Source: Simmondsia chinensis
Lineage: Eukaryota > Streptophyta > Magnoliopsida > Caryophyllales > Simmondsiaceae
Length of the DNA: 64,000 nt
NCBI GenBank assembly: GCA_018398585.1
Contig: JAGTTD010000007.1
Coordinates: forward strand, 5,835,320-5,899,319
Reading direction: 5' to 3'
This document shows, one piece after another, positions 32,745 through 43,880 of the stretch. Every line of letters starts with the position of its first letter. Positions within the stretch are counted from its first letter, which is position 1. A model generated the notes under the pieces. The model worked only from the letters and a program-made list of their open reading frames with translations, was not told where the DNA came from and did not search any database. The position numbers and the translations under genes were made by a program.

Positions 32745-34345
32745 CTCAACGTTTTAAAGGAATGGCAATGGGGCGGGGCGGGGCAGATATGGCGTGTCCC
32801 CTCTATACCTGTACCAGCCACCCAAATCTTATACCTGTATCCGCCTTAATATCCTAATGTGCGTACAAAATGATTATCTATAACTGTACCCGTCACCCAA
32901 ATCCTATACTCGTACCCGTCTTATTATCCGCCACAGGTATAAAGTGCATATCCAATAATAATTAATCTAAAAATAGTACAACTATATCTCAACGTATCAA
33001 AGGGATGGCAATGGGCGGGTACGAGGTGCCTCCTCCATACCCGTTTCTGTCACCCAAATCCTATACCCATACCCGCCTCATTGCCCTAATGTGCGTACAA
33101 AACGATTATCTATACCCGCTCATATTAGTTATTTAATACTATTTTTAAAAGCACAATTATATCTCAACGTATCAAAGGGATGGCAACGGGCGGGGGTGGG
33201 TACGAGGTGCCTCCTCCATTACCTGTTTTTGCCACCCAAATCCTATACCCGTACCCTCCTCATTGCCCTAATATGCGTACAAAACGATTATCTATACCCG
33301 CTCACATTAGTTATTTAATACTATTTTAAAAAACTAATTTAAAAACAAATTACTTTTCTATAACATGTAAAAAATGATTATCTATACTCGCTCATATTAG
33401 TTATTTAATACTGTTTTTAATAACAAATTATTTTTTATAACATTGATAAATAATTTCGATTCTTAAATTTAAACACATATTTTTTTAATTTCAATGTTAA
33501 CTATGTACAAAATGAACCGATTATGGTGGATATGGGGTGGGACGGGGCGGGTATGAAGAGTGGCCGGGACGGTCCCCACTTATACCCATGCCTCCCCCGT
33601 TTCAATTTGGTTTATAAGATCTACACATTAGACAACAAACTAACCGTAACCGCCACCCAAATCCTATACCCGTACTCGCCCCATTACACGCCACCGGTAT
33701 GAAGTGCATACCTAACAATAATTAATCTAAAAGTAATATAACTATATTTCAACTTATCAAATGGATGGCAATAGGGTGAGGCGGATACGGGGTGCCTTCT
33801 CCATACACATACCCGCCACCCAAATCCTACACTCGTAACCACTTCATTGCCCTAATATAAATACAAAATAATTATCTATATCCGCTCATATTATTTGTTT
33901 AATACTATTTTTAAAAACAAAATTTTTTGTGAACATTGATAAATAATTTGAATTATTGAACTTAAACCCTTATTTTTTAAATTTTAAGATTAACTATGTA
34001 TAAAATGAGCCGAGTATGGTGGGTATGAGGCCGGGCAGGGCGGGAATGGAGCGTGGCAGGGCGGGTCCACACTTATACCCGTACCCGCCCCGTTTGACTT
34101 TAGTTTATATGATCTACGCACTAAACAATAAAAACAACAGCACCTGCCATCCAAATCCTATACCCGTATGCCGCCCATGACCCGCCAGGGGTGCGAAGTG
34201 CATACCCGTACCCTCCCGTCGGTGACTGATCCGTACCTCTACTCCTACCTGCCTCATTACCCGTGGGTATCCCCGTACCTCTTTAATGTATGTACAAAAT
34301 AATTATCTATACCCGCTCCTATTAGGTGGAGCCCATTGCCATCCC
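32745..34345. mobile_element. Internally reiterated hAT-like element
   Basis: Outer ends are inverted relatives: GGAATGGCAATGGGGCGG at about 32760 and, on the other strand near 34345, GGGATGGCAATGGGCTCC. Inside, the left end recurs as direct copies beginning TCAACGTATCAAAGGGATGG near 32988 and 33165 and a variant near 33745, each followed by GGGCGGG...CCGCCACCCAAATCCTATA. The structure suggests repeated nested insertion or slippage of one GC-rich element. No coding sequence. Confidence 0.6.
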
Positions 34346-34554
34346 AATATCTCTTAGTCACAAAATTATCCACCACCAACTTTTCTATCAAAATAAACCA
34401 GAGTGTTATACCATGCGTCACACTGAACCACCAATTCAATATTTTGTAAAATTGAATTCTTTGAGTTTGATTATTTTTGAGTTAGAAAAGTTATAGTTGG
34501 GTTATTTTCATAAAAACCCTAACACACTATGCCAAATGTGTATCCGTGTATAAA
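34346..34554. other. Unassigned spacer
   Basis: Nothing recognised. Confidence 0.35.
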
Positions 34555-35115
34555 GCAGTAAATTTTTTATTTAAGACTTTTCTTATGTAATCCAAGAACA
34601 GGGAGCGGGTTAGACCCCCGACAACCCAAAAAAAAAAGATTTTTCGTATTTAGTCCACGAAGTGCGACATTTCGCATGCTTACTGCAAGAAAGGATTTAT
34701 TTTAACTTGGTAAGATATATAAAATTTGACTTGGGTTTATAAGATCTGAGCATTACACAACAAAACTAAGGTACGAAAAAACTTAATTCATTAAAGTTTC
34801 AAAAATTAAAAAGAAAAACATAATTTCAATTTAAGACTTTCCGTATTTAACCTATAAAAAATTAAAAAGGGTTCTTAAAAAAAAGGCCTCCGAGAACAAA
34901 ATATAATAAAGGAAATATTAAGTTAATATATTATTATTTTAATACTTCTCTTATATAATTCTAGAATAGGGTACTGATTACACCTCCAACAATTTCGAAT
35001 TAAGACTTTTCGTATTTTGTCCATAAGAAAAAATCAGGTAAATCTCCCATAACCAAAAATATAAAAAAAATACATTCTTAATTTAAGACTTTCTGTATTT
35101 AATCTGTAAAATAAT
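34555..35115 (+). repeat. Dispersed direct repeat of a 30-bp motif
   Basis: Variants of TTTAAGACTTTTCGTATTTA recur near 34570-34660, 34833, 35003 and 35077, usually followed by an AACCCATAA-like stretch. They sit in direct orientation at irregular spacing of about 75-170 bp. This may be an eroded tandem array. Confidence 0.45.
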
Positions 35116-36380
35116 AAATTGGTAAAAGCAAAAAGAATAAATAAAGTCCTTGTTAAAGATTTCAAATGAGAAATATAGTTTGTGTTTTTTTTAATTGAAA
35201 TTATTCAAGTTATTATTATAGGAATTATGTAAATTAAACAACATTATGAACAGCTGATCAAACAAGATGTTAGTTCGATGCAAAAAATTACGGATATAAA
35301 ATATAGTGACCAATAAATATTATTCGCACATTATACGGGAACGAAACTAGTTTTTTATCATAACATTGAAATATTTAGTCTGACAGCAAATTAGGCATTT
35401 TATATACTTCAAGCGAAGCTTTTGGAAAATGACTCTCATGATGGGACACGTTTACTCTCGTGCAACACATTGCTTGCATAACCTCGTGATTCGGCCTTGT
35501 TAATAATACAATAGAATCTTTCAAATAAGTGTCCAACGGACACTTAATAAAATATACTAATTATTTATAAATTATATCATTTTATAATAATAATATATTT
35601 TTTAATTAAAATATATTATATTAATTATCGGACAATATTTAATAACAACTGGGTAAGATACTGAAAAAGGAGATACTTTAAGTACAACTATTATGTCTTA
35701 TGAGGTTTTCCCGTGCAATGTACATGTCGTGTTTGTTTTACAAATTATTTTTCTGTTGTGAATTTATAAAAGTAATCAATATAATTCTCTTATTGTTGAT
35801 TAAGTTAATGCTTAACGTATATGAATGTCATTCCACTAAATTATAAAAGGACAATAAATCAAAATGTCAACATATTCTTTTTCACGGTCTCTCTAACTAA
35901 GCAAGTTCATTTCTCTACCATGATCTTGCATTGTAGTTGTTTGTTGTTGATGCTTCATATTGCATTAGTAATTAGTCCACTTAGTATTGTTCGATTTAGT
36001 TTGCCATAACATGCTTCTTTCCCATGGAAATTTGTGTTTTATGCTAAGATGTGGTTTTTCTTTTGTTTTACTGTGGAGCTTTGGAGATAAATACAACTCT
36101 TATGTACTAAGTCGTTTAAGTGGATGGCCAGCAAGTCCTCTCTATATTCCTGTATGATTATGAATAAGCTTTAGTTGTGTTAATTTTTATTTGTTTGTAT
36201 GTATCTAATATATTTGCATACATGTAATGTAACCTTGTATATGGGTTTAGCCGTACTTTTGATTATTAATTTTGCTTGTTTGTCTAAAATATCGTGGTGA
36301 CTTCAGGCTAATCCTCACTTGCTTAATGTTTGGAACATCTGCTGTAGGATATTGTTTTAAACAATTTTATATGTCATTTA
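35116..36380. other. Unassigned AT-rich stretch
   Basis: About 1.3 kb without recognised genes or element ends. A 62-codon frame at 35821-36009 has no family resemblance. Confidence 0.35.
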
Positions 36381-36394
36381 TATATATTTAATTA

Positions 36395-36657
36395 CCAAAG
36401 AGGGCACCAACACGCCGTTACCGAATCCCGTTATAACTCCGAGGTTAAGCGTGCTTGGGCGAGAGTAGTATCAGGATGGGTGACCTCCTGTGAAGTCCTC
36501 ACTCTCAGGTTGGGGGCACTAGGAAACAACCTCTCTTCAGGTTAACACCATGAAGGGGGAAGGCTGTATACATCCGCCCCCCCCCCCCCCAGACCCTGCG
36601 TAGGCGGGAGCCCTTGTGGCACTGGGTATGTTCCTTATATATATATATATATATATT
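36395..36657 (+). mobile_element. 5S-rRNA-headed SINE, copy A (full length)
   Basis: It is flanked by TATATATTTAATTA at 36381-36394 and 36658-36671, a perfect 14-bp duplication. The head CCAAAGAGGGCACCAACACG is followed by 5S-like sequence: ACTCCGAGGTTAAGCGTGCT, GGGCGAGAGTAGTATC, GGATGGGTGACCTCCTG. The middle and 3' part (about 36507-36630) match the RTE LINE 3' ends, including GGGGGAAGGCTG and GCACTGGGTATG. A C14 run interrupts the 3' part at 36578-36591. The tail is a (TA)n tract rather than poly(A). The 5S-like region keeps the positions of A box, intermediate element and C box, so Pol III transcription is plausible. Confidence 0.92.
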
Positions 36658-36703
36658 TATATATTTAATTATTTTTTAATCATTTAATTTTAGTTATTAA
36701 TTT

Positions 36704-37799
36704 GCTTTTTGCAGACGACATAGTTCTGGCAGGGGAATCCCGAGCGGACATAAACGAGAAGTTGGAATTGTGGAGAGGTGCTTTAGAATCGAGAGGTTTA
36801 AGGATTAGCAGATCTAAGACCGAGTACGTGGAATTCAAATTCGATCATTCCACCACGACTAGTACATAGGAGGTTAAGATCGAACCAGAAACCGTACCGA
36901 GTATTAAGAGTTTCAAATACCTGGGATCCATGATACACCAGAATGGTGAAGTGGATGAGGATGTCAGCAACAGGATTAAAGTAGGCTGGCAGAAGTGGAG
37001 GATGGCATCCGGGGTGCTGTGTGATAGAAAGTTCCCGCTAAAGTTAAAGGGAAAATACTATAGGACGGTAGTAAGACCGGCTATGTTATATGGGGCAGAG
37101 TGTCGACCAATGAAACAAAATCAAACACAGAGGATGAAGCTGGCAGAGATGAGGATGCTACGCTGGATGAGTGGTCACACAAGGAAGGATAGGATTAGGA
37201 ATGATGTGATACGAGGTAAGTTTGGTGTAGCCTCGATCGAGGATAAATTAAGGGAGCACCGTCTAAGATGGTTTGGACATGTTAGCAGGAGACCGACTAC
37301 AGCCCCAGTCAGGAGGTGTGAACAGCTTCACATGACGCTAGGCAGAAGAGGGCAGACCAAAGAAGAGTAAGTTGGAGACGATACGTCACGACCTAACCCA
37401 ACCCACCTAAACCTAAGAGAGGAAATGGCCTCAAATAGGGCACGATGGAGGGCTAGCATAAGGGTAGTGGAGGTGGCAGAGTAGATTAGTGCGGGGAGGG
37501 ACTAGTAGTTTAAGATCCTTAGGTAGGCATAACCTCAGGTGAAGCACTTATAGGCTAGTTTAGTTTCTGATCATGCTTCTTCCTCCTCCTCCTCTTCTTC
37601 TTCTTTTTTCATCAAAATTTATTGGTAATTAATTGGTAGTTTATTTGCAGGCACTCAATTACTTCAGGTTGGAGGTCCTCGGAAACAACCTCCTTTTCTC
37701 CCGGAAGGGGTAAAGCTGCGTACATCACCCCTCCCAGACCCTGCTTTCTGCGGGAGCCGCGAGGTATTGGGACTGTTGTTGTTGCTGTTGTTGTTGCTG
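36704..37799 (+). mobile_element. RTE-like LINE 1, 5'-truncated, with 20-bp target duplication
   Basis: The 20-bp sequence TTAATTTTAGTTATTAATTT occurs at 36684-36703 and 37800-37819. The insertion starts inside reverse transcriptase at the catalytic ADD block ([20 protein letters not shown]) and runs through [40 protein letters not shown] and [20 protein letters not shown]. It continues to the C-terminal RARWRASIRVVEVAE block, then a 3' UTR from about 37500. The tail is TTG/TTGCTG repeats, as in RTE-type elements. One stop interrupts the early part (near 36868) and another the end (near 37370). It has no promoter or endonuclease, so it is dead on arrival. Confidence 0.92.
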
Positions 37800-37819
37800 T
37801 TAATTTTAGTTATTAATTT

Positions 37820-38914
37820 AAATTTATTAACTCCTGATAATATGATATACATAGGGGCATGTTCATTTCAGAAGCTTCTGGAGTGTCCTAGAGAAATTTC
37901 TTTTCCGATAATTAGGGACAAGAGCCATAATACAAATTAAGCACCCCTATAAGAGTGAGACCTAAGCTAGCATGCTGTAAAAGCATGCATTACAAAAGGA
38001 CAAAATAAAGCGCCATCACAATCCAAAAGAAAATATTGGAATCAAAAGGAAATTACAGATAATGCTAAATGACATTGTGAGACTTCATTATCACTAGAGA
38101 GGACCAACAAGAAGAAGAGAATGAACTCATGCGGCAAAGTAGGAGAGGGAGGGTAGACAAACAATGACAGAATATCGGTCGACCATGTCACTTCTACCAA
38201 GCAAATATACAAAATGCAGCACTCAACTCCCTATTCCACCGTTGCTATCTGCTTGATAATGATCGATTCATCACCATCAGAACGTAGCACAAGCTTCTCA
38301 CTTGATGCCCACGCTCGCTCCACGGCAAGAAATCTATCAATGTCTTCAACATCTTTGCCCTTCTTCACCAAAAATTCTTGCTACTCCTGGATGACGTCCT
38401 TCAAAAATTCTCTAAGGTCCTACTTGGATTGCCTTTTTTCAGCACTTTAATGCTCTCTAGCCCTTCTTAGAAGAGAGAATATTTGAAACTTGTTGTCTCA
38501 TAAATCTTTCTTAGAGTGTCCGAGAGCATTCCACATTGTTCTTGTAAATACTAAAGGAATTTGATATGCTTGAGTGTCCTAAAACATGTCATCTATCATG
38601 AACAGTGTTAGATACTCACTAATCTTTCCACAAGATTCTTGTACGTAAATGCGTAGAGAATTATAGATTGTTCTTGTAAATACTAGAGGAAGAAAGCTTC
38701 TAGATGAATCTAGAAGTCATGGGTCAGTTAGGGGTAGGGTTTTCATTTGCAAGGCATCTATAAATCCTCCAAAGCTCCATAGCCTCTCTTGTACGAAGGC
38801 ATTTTTTGAGTAATATAGTTCTTGTTCGTACAAACTTGTGCCTATAGCTGGCATAATACTTCCTAAAGTCTGACTTTGCTCCTAACGGCCCAGTGTGTGC
38901 ATAAGGGGTTGGAT
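37820..38914. other. Unassigned; possible decayed copia-type LTR and gag
   Basis: Bases 38460-38880 have repeated GTTCTTGTAAATACTA and AGAAGCTTCTAGA-like segments and a gapped TATA-like context, in the style of copia LTRs. Bases 38450-38100 on the minus strand give short protein-like pieces. No partner LTR or domain was recognised. Confidence 0.3.
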
Positions 38915-39399
38915 GGGTGATTTTCCAAAATAGTATATTTGGTAATTTTTATTCTCAAAATAGGACACAAAAATTCAAAATTGTAAAAATAGCACGCGAA
39001 AATCAAAAATTACCAAAATGACATGCCAAGTCAGCATTCCGCTATCACGTCAGCAAGGACATTTTAGTCATTTTATATTTTTAAAAATAAAAAAAGGAAA
39101 ATTAGCTTTTTATATGCCTGCAGCAAATTTTTACGAAAATGTAAAAAAAGGGAATTGGCCAAATTTTTTGTATCGTATTATAAAGATATTATTTTTTGAT
39201 ATAAATAAATTTTATTAAAATTTTAAAAAGTATTATCCAAAAAAATAAATATAGTTACTATTATTAATATTGTTATATATTGAAGTTTATGTGTTATATG
39301 AAATAAAATTTTTTTTGAATACCATAAAAATAAAAATAAAATATCTAAAAAATTAAAAATACAATTATTTTAAGGAAAAAAATATTATAGATGCATAAT

Positions 39400-42240
39400 G
39401 AAGTCGTTAGTGTAACATGATCCCATAATTATTGGAAAAATAATGTTAAAAATTAGAGATTTCTTCATGTGTAACAATGTGGTGCAAACTAATAAAATCA
39501 TGTGATACTTTTAGATAAAAGTCATGGTACATTTATTTAGAACTTGTAGTATATTTCTAAAGCTAATTCCAAATGTATTCAAACCAAGTTGGAGTGTCTT
39601 TAGGACCATTAGAGATCCTTAATAGAGTCATAGTATAGCACAATCCCATAATTAGTGGAAAAATGGCACCAAAATTAAAGACTCCTTCATTTATAACTAT
39701 ATGGTACGAACTAGTAACCTTGTTGTATATTTAGTTTAAAGTAGAGATACATTTAGTTAAAACTCGTGGTACATTTATAAGACTAACTCCAAATGGTCTA
39801 AATAAGTTGGGGTATATTTAGAACCATTATAGATGCTTAATGATATCATTAGTGTAAAATAATCCAATAATTAGAGAAACAATTAATAATGTAAGAATTA
39901 ATGACTCTTTCAAGTATAACTATAAGGTACAAGCTAGTAGAACCTTGTGGTACATTCAGTTAAAAGTCGTGGTACACTTACTTAAAACTCATGGTACATT
40001 TCTACAACTAATTCCAAATGTGTTCAAACTAAGTTGGGGTGTCTTTATAACCCTTACAGATCCATAATGATGTCATTAGTATTGCACAATCCCATAGTTA
40101 GTGGGAAAAATGGCAGCAAACTAAAGACTCCTTCATTTAGAACTATGTGGTACAAGTTAGCAGAACCTTGTGGTATATTTAGTTTAAAGTAGAGGTACAT
40201 TTAGTTAAAACTTATGGTATATTTATAAAACTAACTCCAAATGGTCCAAAATAAGTTGGGATACATTTAGAGCTATTATAGATGCTTAATGAAATCATTA
40301 GTGTAACATAATCCAATAATTAGAGAAAAAATAACGCAAGAATTAAAGATTCTTTCAAGTATAACTATGTGGTACATGTTAGTAGGATCTTGTGGTACAT
40401 TTAGTTAAAAATCGTGATACATTTAATTAAAACTCATGGTACATTTCTAAAACTAATTACAAATGTGTTCAAACTAAGTTAGGGTGCCTTTGGGACCATT
40501 AGAGATCCTTAATGAATTCATTAGTATAGCATAATTCCACAATTAGTGGAAAAATGGCATCAAAATTTAAGACTTCTTCATTTATAACCATGTCGTACAA
40601 GCCGGTAGATCCTTGTTGTACATTTAGTTTAAAGTAGAGGTACATTTAGTTAAAACTCATGGTACATTTATAAAACAAACTCCAAATGGTCCAAAATAAG
40701 TTGAGGTACATTTAGAACCATTATAGACGCTTAATGATATCATTAGTGTAACATAATCCAATAATTAGAGTAAAAATACCATAGAACTAATGATTCTTTC
40801 AATTATAATTATATAGTACAAGCTAGTAGGACCTGACGGCACATTTAGTTAAAAGTCGTGGTATATTTACCTAAAACTCGTGGTACATTTTTAAAACTAA
40901 TTTCAAATGTGTTCAAACTAAGTTGGGTGCCTTTAAGACCATTAGAGATTCATAATGATGTCATTAGTATAGCATCGTCCCATAATTAGTCGGAAAATGT
41001 CATCAAAATTAAAAACTCTTTCATTTATAACTATGCAGTATTGTCAAAACTTGTGGTACATTTATAAAACAAACTCCAAATGGTCCAAAGTAAGTTGGGG
41101 TACATTTACAACCATTAGAGAGTCTTAATGAAATCCTTAGCGTAACGTAATCCAATAATTAGTAAAAAATAGTATAACAATTAAAGATTTCTTCATGTAT
41201 ACTATGTGGTACAAATTTATAGAACCTTGTGGTACATTTAGATAAAAGTTATGGTACATTAACTTGAAACTCGTGGTACATTTCTAAAATTAATTTCAAA
41301 TATGTTCACACTGAGTTGGGGTGCCTTTAGAACCATTAGAAATCCTTATGGAAGTCATTAGTCTAGTATAATCCCATAATTAGTGGGAAAATGGTATCAA
41401 AATTAAAGACTCCTTCATTTATAATTATGTGATACGAGCCACTAAATGATATCATTTGTGTAACATAATCCAATAATTAGTGAAAAATAGTATAAAAATT
41501 AAAGATTTCTTCATGTATAACTACGCGGTACAAGTTAATAGAACCTTAAGATACATTTAGTTAAAAGTCATGGTACATTTACTTTCAACACAAGGTACAT
41601 TTTTAAAACTAATCCCAAATGCATTCACACTAAGTTGGGGTGCCTTTAGGATCCTCAGAGATCTTTAATGAAGTCAATAGTCTAACATAATTCCATAATT
41701 ACTGGGAAAATGGCATCAAAATTAAAAAGTCCTTTATTTAGAACTATGTAGTGCAAGCTAGTAGAACCTTGTAGTACATTTAATTTCAAGTAGAGGTGTA
41801 TTTATTTAAAACTCGTGGTACATTTATAAAACTAACTCTAAATGGTCTAAAATAAGTTGGAGTACATTTATAACCATTATAGACGCTTAATGAAATCATT
41901 AGTGTAATATAATCCAATAAATAGTGTAAAAATAGTGTAATAATTTAAGATTTTTCAAGTATAATTATGTGGTACAAACTAATAGGATCTTGCAGTAAAT
42001 TTAGTTAAAAGTGATGGTACATTTATTTAAAACTCGTGGTCAATTTCTAAAACTAATTTTAAATGGGTACAAATTAAGTTGAGGTATCTTTAGGACCATA
42101 AGAGAGTCTTAATGAAGTCCTTAGTGTAACGTAATCACTTAATTAGTGGAATATGGTATCAAAATTAGAGATTATTTTATGTTTAATTATGTGGTATAAT
42201 CTAGTTCAATCTAGCGGTATATTTATTTTTAATACCATTT
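39400..42240. repeat. Tandem array of about 444-bp dimeric units
   Basis: Half-unit A has TTCAAACTAAGTTGGGGTG-type sequence at about 39585, 40030, 40470, 40913, 41307, 41625 and 42070. Half-unit B has GGTCCAAAATAAGTTGGGGT at about 39795, 40243, 40690, 41083 and 41850. Spacing is close to 444 bp, except 394 and 318 bp around 41.0-41.6 kb, where part of a unit is deleted. Each half-unit contains several TGGTACATTTAGTTAAAA sub-repeats. Copies diverge by about 10-15 percent by eye, and no reading frame is conserved. Confidence 0.9.
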
Positions 42241-42370
42241 TTGATCTCTAATGAAGTTCAGCCTTGTGGTGTATTTAGTTTTGATGCCACAAGGTTGAAC
42301 TTTAGTGGAGATCAAAATAGGTATCAAAAATAAATATACCACAGGTTGAATTAGATTGTACCACATAATT
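42186..42370. repeat. Hairpin centre of the foldback
   Basis: CCTTGTGG at 42262-42269 pairs with CCACAAGG at 42287-42294, leaving a 17-base loop. Pairing continues outward with modest mismatch through GATCTCTAATGAAGTTCA against TGAACTTTAGTGGAGATC, and out to TTATGTGGTA against TACCACATAA. Confidence 0.88.
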
Positions 42371-42968
42371 ATGCTATTTTTCTCTAATTATTGGATTATG
42401 TTACACTAATGATTTCATTAAGCGTCTATAATGATTCTAAATGTACTCCAACTTATTTTAGATCATTTGGAGTTAATTTGATAAATGTACCATGAGTTTT
42501 AACTAAATGTACTTCTACTTTAAACTAAATGTACTACAAGGTTCTACTAGCTTGTACTACGTGGTTCTAAATGAAGGAGTTTTTAATTTTGATGCCATTT
42601 CCACTAATTATGAGATTATGCTATATTAATGACTTTATTAAGGATCTCTAATGGTCCTTAAGGCACTCCAACTTAGTTTGAACACATTTGGAATTAGTTT
42701 TAGAAATGTATTACGAATTTTAAATAAATATGCCACGACTTTTAACTAAATATACCGCAAGGTTTTATTCGCTTGTACCATATACTTGTATATGAAGAAA
42801 CCTTTAATTTTCAAGTCATTTCCCAATAATTATGGATCATGTTACACTAGTGACTTCCTTATGCATCCATAATATTTTTTCTTTAAAATAATTGTTCTTT
42901 TAATATTTTAATTTTATTTTTATGGTATTCAAAAATAAAATTATATAACACATGAACTTTGATATATT

Positions 42969-43025
42969 GTAGTAGTAGTAGTAGTAGTAATAATAATAAT
43001 AATAGTAGTAGTAGTAGTAATAGTA
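42969..43025. repeat. (GTA)n(ATA)n microsatellite
   Basis: About 19 trinucleotides, GTA and ATA types, inside the right arm of the foldback. The left arm has only a short ATT-rich equivalent near 39255, so the tract expanded after the arms separated. Confidence 0.85.
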
Positions 43026-43340
43026 AATATATATTTTTGGATAATACTTTTTTAAAAATTTAATAAAATTTACGTATATCAAATAATAATATCTATATAA
43101 TACGATACAAAGAATTTAGCCAATTCCCTTTTTTACATTTTCATAAAAATTTACCGCATATGTTTAAAAAAATAAAAAACTAAATTTCCTTTTTTTTATT
43201 TTTAAAACTATAAAATGACCAAAATGTCCTTGCTGATGTGGCAATGGCATACTGACTGGGTGTGCCATTTTGGTCATTTTTAATTTTCCCGTACTATTTT
43301 GGTAATTTCGAATTTTCGCATGTTATTTTGGTATCATTAT

Positions 43341-43880
43341 GGATAGCAGCCTCAAGGATAAAGTAGTCGGAGTATCAAGGGCTAGTGATAGGATTATAAG
43401 GATCAAGATGGTCCTAGATGGAGAAGTATTGAACGTAATCAGTGCCTACGCACTCAAACTGGACTAACAAAGCACGAGAAAGCAACATTCTGGGAGGACT
43501 TAGGCACAATGATGCAAGGCATACCCCAAGCCGAATAAGTGATGATTGGCGGGGATTCTAATGGGTACATTGGCGTGACGGAGGACGGTTACGCTTTTTA
43601 CCACGGAGGATTCGGTTTCGAAATCAGGAATGCAGAGGGCAAAGCCCTACTAGACTTCGCGGTCACATACGACCAAACGGTGGCCAACACCTTCTTCAGA
43701 AAGCGTAAGCAACACATCATCACGTACAAAAGCGGTGGGACAAGAACACAGATTGACTACATACTATTAAGAAAAATGGTGCAAAGAGACTGCAGGGATT
43801 GCAGGGCTACCCTAGGAGAAGACCTGTCTATACAACATAGGGTGCTACTGTTGGAGGAATTTGAAGAGGGAGAAGTATAA
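43341..43880 (+). pseudogene. APE-like endonuclease of RTE LINE 2
   Basis: The main open piece (43539-43880) reads MIGGDSNGYIG, then YHGGFGFEIRNAEGKALLDF AV, VANTFFRKRKQHIITYKSGG TRTQIDYIL and QHRVLL. This matches the RTE endonuclease: GGDFN block, HGGFGxGxRN, ANTFFxKRxxHLxTxxSG, QIDxIL and the final H. The Phe before Asn in the GDFN block is Ser. The upstream part (43341-43500) has KDKVVGVSRASDRIIRIKMV in another phase, with stops. The enzyme nicks target DNA. Confidence 0.88.

Larger units (their letters stand above)
38915..43340. mobile_element. Giant asymmetric foldback element
   Basis: The two ends are long inverted repeats: roughly 38917-39480 pairs with the reverse complement of 42790-43340. 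Shared landmarks include CCAAAATAG/TTACCAAAATGAC at the tip, GTCCTTGCTGA/TCAGCAAGGAC, and AAAAAGGGAATTGGCCAAAT against ATTTAGCCAATTCCCTTTTT. The left arm then carries a tandem array to 42240, the right arm one inverted unit, with a hairpin centre at 42270-42286. The whole 4.4 kb can fold on itself. No transposase frame is present. Ends with CCAAAATAG and TACCAAAATGGC are reminiscent of Mutator-like elements, but no target duplication was confirmed. Confidence 0.85.

Noticed and set aside
36395..36657. Cassandra-type TRIM (5S inside an LTR)
   Set aside because: No paired LTRs, primer-binding site or polypurine tract. The 3' end matches an RTE LINE, and target duplications of 10 and 14 bp exceed the 5 bp of LTR elements.
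39400..42240. Centromeric satellite or CRISPR-like array
   Set aside because: The units are diverged dimers confined between inverted ends of one element. No CRISPR repeat-spacer pattern exists and the genome is eukaryotic.
42900..43082. Poly-tyrosine peptide
   Set aside because: Translation of the (GTA)n tract on the reverse strand.
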